From the NCBI GenBank assembly GCA_029932855.1, contig JAOZPG010000016.1, positions 1 through 36,455 on the forward strand: a DNA stretch of 36,455 bases, in the 5' to 3' direction. The notes below the pieces were generated by a model, which saw only the letters and a program-made list of their open reading frames with translations, was not told where the DNA came from and did no database searches. This document shows, one piece after another, positions 33,769-36,455 of the stretch. The stretch is from Bacteroidales bacterium. GTDB taxonomy: Bacteria; Bacteroidota; Bacteroidia; Bacteroidales; VadinHA17. Both the position numbers and the translations under genes were made by a program. Each line of letters starts with the position of its first letter. The stretch's first letter is position 1.

Positions 33769-35295
33769 TTATTTGTCGCCCAATTGTTTAAATCTGAATT
33801 TCTCATTAGCTGCCGGTTCGTGTTCCTGTTTCATAATTTCCTCTATCTTTTTTACTATTTGAGGATTTTGTTCGGAGACATCTGTTTTTTCTTCAATATC
33901 TGTTTCCAGATCATACAATTCAATTTCCATGTTACCATCGAAAATGTTTTTTCTGATTCCTTTCCATTTTCCAATTCTAACTGCCTGCTGTCCGTTATAA
34001 GCTGGAAATTCCCAGTACAAAAACTCGTGTCTTTCCTGCTCCTGATTAAGTAAAGCCGGCTTAAAACTTATTCCATCAATATCTTTAGGGGCTTCAGTTC
34101 CTGATATATCACATATTGTAGGCATCAGGTCATAAAAAGCCGATATATGATCGCTTGTTGTTCCGGCTTTGATATGGTCGGGCCAGCTTACAATTAAGGG
34201 AATATGTATTCCCCCTTCATATACGAAACCCTTGGTGTGGCCGTAACCATTCGAGAAAGGTTTGGAGCTTTCAAAATAATTAAAATCTACACCTCCCAGA
34301 TAAGTAGGGCCATTGTCACTGGAGAAGAAAATAATAGTGTTTTCATATATTCCCATTTCCTTAAGTGTGGAGATTATTTCACCCAGCTGCTCATCTAAAT
34401 AACTGATCATTGCTGCATATGAAGCCCTGGGGTATCTGTTTGGGAAATAACCTTCATTTCCTGTATAGGGTTCTTCTTCCCCGAATACTTTTCTGTATCT
34501 GTCTGTATATTCTTTTGGGACTTGCAATGGAAGGTGGGGCAGGGGAGATGCATAGTACAGGAAAAATGGTCTATCCTTGTTGGCCCTGATAAAAGATAAT
34601 GCTTTTTGATGAATCTTTTCAGGTGCGTACTCCTTTTGATTAAATTTTGAATAGCTGTCAGGGTCATAAGGATCAGCAAGTGAATCGAGTTTGGTTCCCG
34701 GAGGAACCAGTTCATTATCTAAGAAAATTTTTTCAGTATTTTCCCAAAGATGACCGGGATACAGGTTATGAGCCTGACGCTGACAATTATATCCGTAAAA
34801 ATAGTCAAAGCCCTGAAGATTTGGTATGCCATCTGTTCCCGGAGCACCCAATCCCCATTTACCCAGGATACTTGTTTTGTAGCCTGCTTTTTGTAATTGA
34901 GTTCCTATTGTTACAGTATTAGCGGGTATTGGCCGTTGTCCTTCCAGTGTGGGATCTGAAAAAACTTTCTTATAATTCCAGACATCACCCCTTTCATTCC
35001 ATTCATCATTTCCTTTGATATATGAGTGCCCTGAATGTTTTCCTGTTAAAAGAACGTAGCGGGAAGGGGCGCATACCGGAGATCCTGAATAATGCTGGGT
35101 GAACCTGATGCCACTTTCTGCGAGAGCATCAATATTCGGGGTTTTAATTATCTGCTGACCATAGACAGCTGTTTCACCATATCCAAGATCATCGGCCAGG
35201 AAAAAAATAATATTAGGAGCTGACTCCTCTTTTTTTGAAGACTCACAACCTAGCAGTGCCAGTCCTAACAGTAATGTAATTATTGTTGTTTTCAT
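33769..35295 (-). CDS. Sulfatase (arylsulfatase A-like, type I) lipoprotein
   Basis: 508 residues. Lipobox LLGC puts a lipid anchor at Cys17. The catalytic CxPxR motif is C75-A-P-S-R79, whose Cys is converted to formylglycine by a sulfatase-maturing enzyme encoded elsewhere. Metal-binding Asp35 and Asp36 lie in FFLADDLGYGE, LTGKHSG follows at about 83-89, and ILGKWGLG and SSDNGPTYLGG are the other family motifs. The enzyme would hydrolyse sulfate esters, probably of sulfated glycans, at the cell envelope; the glycan cannot be read. It follows the NADase-type glycan-binding-domain gene by 40 bases, so both may form one operon. Confidence 0.94.
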   Translation of the reverse strand: MKTTIITLLLGLALLGCESSKKEESAPNIIFFLADDLGYGETAVYGQQIIKTPNIDALAESGIRFTQHYSGSPVCAPSRYVLLTGKHSGHSYIKGNDEWNERGDVWNYKKVFSDPTLEGQRPIPANTVTIGTQLQKAGYKTSILGKWGLGAPGTDGIPNLQGFDYFYGYNCQRQAHNLYPGHLWENTEKIFLDNELVPPGTKLDSLADPYDPDSYSKFNQKEYAPEKIHQKALSFIRANKDRPFFLYYASPLPHLPLQVPKEYTDRYRKVFGEEEPYTGNEGYFPNRYPRASYAAMISYLDEQLGEIISTLKEMGIYENTIIFFSSDNGPTYLGGVDFNYFESSKPFSNGYGHTKGFVYEGGIHIPLIVSWPDHIKAGTTSDHISAFYDLMPTICDISGTEAPKDIDGISFKPALLNQEQERHEFLYWEFPAYNGQQAVRIGKWKGIRKNIFDGNMEIELYDLETDIEEKTDVSEQNPQIVKKIEEIMKQEHEPAANEKFRFKQLGDK

Positions 35296-35335
35296 TTTTT
35301 AAAGTATTGGCAGACCAAAGCAAAGGCAGCAATAT

Positions 35336-36455
35336 CTACTTTAATTCGATATTGAATTTCCCGTCATTATTTATATAAGATTTGCCGTCATCCGATGTTT
35401 CAATTATTTGAAACATCGGAGAGATTCCAGTACATTTTTCAAATTCGGCATCAACTATTTTACATTGTTTGAGATCTATCAGTGAGTAATATTCTTCCAT
35501 ACGTGAGTTTATTCCCTCTTCATCATCCGGAACAAAATGCAATATTGCCCAGTCAGATTTTTCAGGCCAGTCTATCATAGTGAAAACAGAAGTTGAATCT
35601 ATTATTGTATCAATTTCTCCATTTGTATAATCAATTACCAGCGTATTATCATTTTCGATATATACATCTTCAACTTCATTATAATTATCAGGATATCCTG
35701 TGATAAACCTGTCATTGAAGAAAAGTTCCGAAATACAAATATCATCATATTTTGTTCCAGGATAAGTGTCAGTAATTATCAGTTTAAGAATAAAAGAAGC
35801 AGCAAATGTATCAGGCCTGCCTGCTTTTAAAAATTCTTTGTAGTTATTACTGCCTCTGAAAGACTCACATTCTGTAGAGACTGTTCCCTGAAAATCGAGC
35901 AAATCCTCTTTATTTAAATTTAACGGGAAAGATTGTATTCCAATAGAATCTGATAATTCAATATCTTTTTCAACAGGATATTTTTTTATAATGTATAAAC
36001 TTGTTACTTCAGTGCTGAAGTTCTCAGGATGGAAGGCAGAGAATATTGATATTTTGATTGTTTTTGGGCGGGAATTCTTAAAATATAATTGCTCGCTTTT
36101 TCCATATCCCGAGAAGATATTTAAAATAAGATCTTCAATATCGATATTTGCCGGTATCCTGAGATAAAGAGCAGTGTGTTTATCATTCTTAGATGAACCT
36201 GTAACCCAACATGTTTTAAAATTAGCGTCGAATAAATTGAACGAAGGGTATTTGCCATTATTTTCAAGATCAAAAAAGTCTTTAATGTCTGTTGATCTAA
36301 AGTCATATGGAAACGGATATAACTCAAAATCCGGAGCGGCATCTAAAAGTGATAACTCGGTAGTTTTTGATTGAGATTGTATGTTTTGTGGAGCGATAAT
36401 TAGTATGAAAAAAACTAACAGAGGTAAAATGGGATGCTTTTTTATGAAAAAAACT
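35336..36455 (-). CDS. Protein with NADase-type glycan-binding domain, 5' end beyond window
   Basis: The reading frame is open from 36455 to the stop at 35336, 372 codons, with no ATG in the visible N-terminal part, so the start lies beyond the right edge. A TTG at 35902 would give only the second half and cut the domain, so it is not the start. The first visible residues include a hydrophobic segment LPLLVFFILIIAPQ, probably the signal peptide. The central part has CWVTGSSKN, NIFSGYGKSEQLYFKNSRPK and ILKLIITDTYPGTKYDDICI, which match the NADase-type glycan-binding domain known from secreted bacterial proteins. The C-terminal 150 residues are not recognised. It is placed upstream of a sulfatase lipoprotein gene, which fits a glycan-related role. 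Confidence 0.75.
   Translation of the reverse strand, partial: VFFIKKHPILPLLVFFILIIAPQNIQSQSKTTELSLLDAAPDFELYPFPYDFRSTDIKDFFDLENNGKYPSFNLFDANFKTCWVTGSSKNDKHTALYLRIPANIDIEDLILNIFSGYGKSEQLYFKNSRPKTIKISIFSAFHPENFSTEVTSLYIIKKYPVEKDIELSDSIGIQSFPLNLNKEDLLDFQGTVSTECESFRGSNNYKEFLKAGRPDTFAASFILKLIITDTYPGTKYDDICISELFFNDRFITGYPDNYNEVEDVYIENDNTLVIDYTNGEIDTIIDSTSVFTMIDWPEKSDWAILHFVPDDEEGINSRMEEYYSLIDLKQCKIVDAEFEKCTGISPMFQIIETSDDGKSYINNDGKFNIELK

Noticed and set aside
35336-35902. Treating the last gene as a complete 188-residue protein from the TTG at 35902
   Set aside because: The frame remains open to the right edge, and the NADase-type glycan-binding domain spans this point, so the gene is longer and truncated by the window.
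1-36455. tRNA, rRNA, CRISPR array or insertion sequence
   Set aside because: No conserved tRNA or rRNA stretches, no regularly spaced repeats and no transposase-like protein were seen on either strand.

Overview
The window reads as chromosomal DNA of a member of the Bacteroidota, most likely class Bacteroidia. Evidence: (i) several starts are preceded by the Bacteroidota -7 element TAnnTTTG and most lack a Shine-Dalgarno sequence; (ii) one protein ends in a type IX secretion (T9SS) sorting domain; (iii) many gene products are lipoproteins with Bacteroidota-like lipoboxes; (iv) families frequent in that phylum are present (DUF4377/META lipoprotein, short PLP arginine decarboxylase, NADase-type glycan-binding domain, PD40 repeats). 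The DNA is AT-rich. I see no phage, transposase, rRNA, tRNA or CRISPR array; genes are ordinary chromosomal genes, mostly on the minus strand.

Layout. 1-1426 (-): truncated nucleotide pyrophosphatase/phosphodiesterase, then a metallophosphoesterase lipoprotein. 1758-3173 (+): an envelope-stress type set of ECF sigma factor, short membrane protein and Spy/CpxP-like periplasmic protein, behind a well-formed promoter. 3140-8911 (-): TPR protein, large MscS-type channel, polytopic membrane protein. 9104-9787 (+): FKBP lipoprotein. 9879-11789 (-): purple-acid-phosphatase-like enzyme. 11989-18693 (-): compact run of DUF4377/META lipoprotein, beta-carbonic anhydrase, SSAT-like GNAT, D-aminoacylase-like amidohydrolase, penicillin-acylase-family lipoprotein and PlsC-like acyltransferase. 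19037-22158 (-): arginine decarboxylase, lactonase-fold lipoprotein, VanZ-like membrane protein. 22241-24145 (-): an unusual cytoplasmic fusion of ferredoxin, DUF1858, DUF2249-like and substrate-binding-protein domains with its own promoter. 24255-28134 (-): aldo/keto reductase and a beta-propeller/phosphoesterase lipoprotein. 28759-32093 (+): PD40 propeller protein and a T9SS-exported amidase, ending in a strong terminator. 32191-33493 (-): peroxiredoxin and a Fur/PerR-like regulator, each with a palindromic operator at the predicted transcription start. 33769-36455 (-): sulfatase lipoprotein and a truncated NADase-type glycan-binding-domain protein.

Themes. Exported or lipid-anchored hydrolases of phosphate and sulfate esters recur (NPP, two metallophosphoesterases, AcpA-like phosphoesterase, sulfatase). 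A second theme is amide hydrolysis and acyl transfer. A third is stress physiology: ECF sigma/Spy, MscS, FKBP, Fur-peroxiredoxin, and arginine decarboxylase near a polyamine-type acetyltransferase and carbonic anhydrase. The most unusual single item is the four-module protein at 22241-24145; the clearest regulatory observation is the Fur/PerR-like operator pair at 32930-32944 and 33524-33536. All functions are inferred from motifs read by eye; no database search was run.
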